From Elusimicrobia bacterium RBG_16_66_12 (GTDB taxonomy: Bacteria > Elusimicrobiota > Elusimicrobia > UBA1565 > UBA9628): a stretch of 6,094 bases of DNA. The notes beneath the pieces were generated by a model. That model worked only from the letters and a program-made list of their open reading frames with translations. It ran no database searches and had not been told where the DNA came from. The stretch is taken from positions 1-6,094 of the forward strand of contig MGUL01000117.1 in the NCBI GenBank assembly GCA_001800005.1, read 5' to 3'. The translations under genes and the position numbers were made by a program. Of the stretch, positions 5,588 to 6,094 are shown in pieces. Each line of letters begins with the position of its first letter. Position 1 is the first letter of the stretch.

Positions 5588-6094
5588 AGGTCCTCTCGTC
5601 GGCGTCGTCGGCGCCACCGGGATGGTCGGACGCGAGCTCATCGAGCTGTTGGAGCGCCGCCGACTGGTCGTGAGGGGGCTTCGCCCCTTCTCCTCGGGGC
5701 GGTCGCGCTCCTTCGTGGATTTCCGCGGCCGAAGGCTGCCGGCGCCCGCGCCGGACGCGAAGGCGCTGGCCTCCTGCGACCTGGTCTTCCTGGTCAGCTC
5801 CGACGAGGTCGCCCTCGAGCACGGCCCGGCCCTGGCCGCGCGCGGCGTTTGGGTCATCGACGACAGCGCCGCCTTCCGGATGGACCCGAAGGTGCCTCTC
5901 GTGATCCCGGAGATCAACGCCGATGCTCTGCGCGCCGACCGGCTCCTGATCGCCGGGCCGAACTGCACCATGACGGGCCTGGCCGTGGCCGGGGCCGCGC
6001 TGCATCGCGCCGTCGGCGTGCGCGAGGTGCGGGTCGCCTCCTACCAGGCCGTCTCGGGGGCGGGCAAGGCGGCGCTCGCCGAGCTTTTTTCCCA
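5571..6094 (+). CDS. asd: Aspartate-semialdehyde dehydrogenase, N-terminal part (cut by window end)
   Basis: ASD reduces beta-aspartyl phosphate with NADPH to aspartate semialdehyde, the branch point to lysine/diaminopimelate, methionine and threonine. The 174 visible residues are about half of the usual 330-370. They show GVVGATGMVGRE (11-22, Rossmann dinucleotide loop), LVSSDEVALEHGPALAARG (74-92), VIDDSAAFRMDPKVPLVIPEIN (95-116) and GPNCTMTGL (129-137) with the expected catalytic Cys132. YQAVSGAGK (158-166) follows the catalytic loop. The GPNC sequence departs from the more usual NPNC(S/T)T; a Gly there also occurs in the GGNC form of some proteobacterial enzymes. ATG at 5571 gives a normal length before the Rossmann loop but lies 17 bp inside the upstream gene and has no clear Shine-Dalgarno, so it probably depends on coupling. 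The frame stays open to the right edge, so the C-terminal half lies outside. Confidence 0.93.
   Translation, partial: MPSSRKGPLVGVVGATGMVGRELIELLERRRLVVRGLRPFSSGRSRSFVDFRGRRLPAPAPDAKALASCDLVFLVSSDEVALEHGPALAARGVWVIDDSAAFRMDPKVPLVIPEINADALRADRLLIAGPNCTMTGLAVAGAALHRAVGVREVRVASYQAVSGAGKAALAELFS

Noticed and set aside
4583..5971. 462-codon open frame on the minus strand opposite the unknown exported gene and asd
   Set aside because: It is Arg/Gly/Ala-rich with no domain and runs antisense across two genes with clear signals (signal peptide; ASD motifs). High GC makes long shadow frames common.

Overview
This is a bacterial chromosomal window of mostly high GC content. Genes are densely packed, and third codon positions are almost all G or C outside one central stretch. 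It carries a complete chromosome-type parA-parB pair, an N-terminal fragment of aspartate-semialdehyde dehydrogenase, a glutamine-synthetase-family enzyme and a class III nucleotidyl-cyclase-like protein. There is no sign of phage, insertion sequence, CRISPR or RNA gene. Two Sec signal peptides and heavy use of ASD and GS paralogues fit a free-living Gram-negative-type bacterium. A high-GC lineage such as Elusimicrobiota is my guess, but nothing in the window proves a phylum.

Layout. Positions 1-78 hold the last 25 codons of a plus-strand gene. A degenerate cyclase-homology protein follows (83-700, +). A strong bidirectional hairpin terminator (718-754) separates it from a minus-strand pair read right to left: a GS-family ligase (2650 to 1295), then an exported protein built of glycine-containing heptads (1276 to 770). 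These two are 18 bp apart and probably share a transcript. An AT-rich 209-bp divergent region (2651-2859) holds a good sigma70-type promoter facing parA, an inverted repeat and two parS-like 16-mers. A tightly coupled plus-strand cluster then runs to the right edge: parA, parB (4-bp ATGA overlap), an unrecognised exported protein (1-bp TAATG overlap) and asd (17-bp overlap, cut by the window end).

How the genes work together. ParA and ParB form a chromosome segregation system. Its likely binding sites lie at the predicted transcription start and directly before the parA start codon, which suggests autoregulation by ParB. The exported protein and asd downstream would be carried on the same transcript, putting a cell-envelope/amino-acid precursor gene (DAP, lysine, methionine, threonine) under parAB control. 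The GS-family enzyme most resembles gamma-glutamyl-amine ligases of the PuuA/GlnA3 kind, not classical GlnA. Its link to the heptad-repeat secreted protein rests only on gene order.

The best candidates for a second look are the Gly-heptad exported protein, the parS-like pair inside the parAB leader, the unknown secreted protein wedged between parB and asd, and the GC drop over the promoter and most of parA. No wholly new multi-gene system can be claimed from this window alone.
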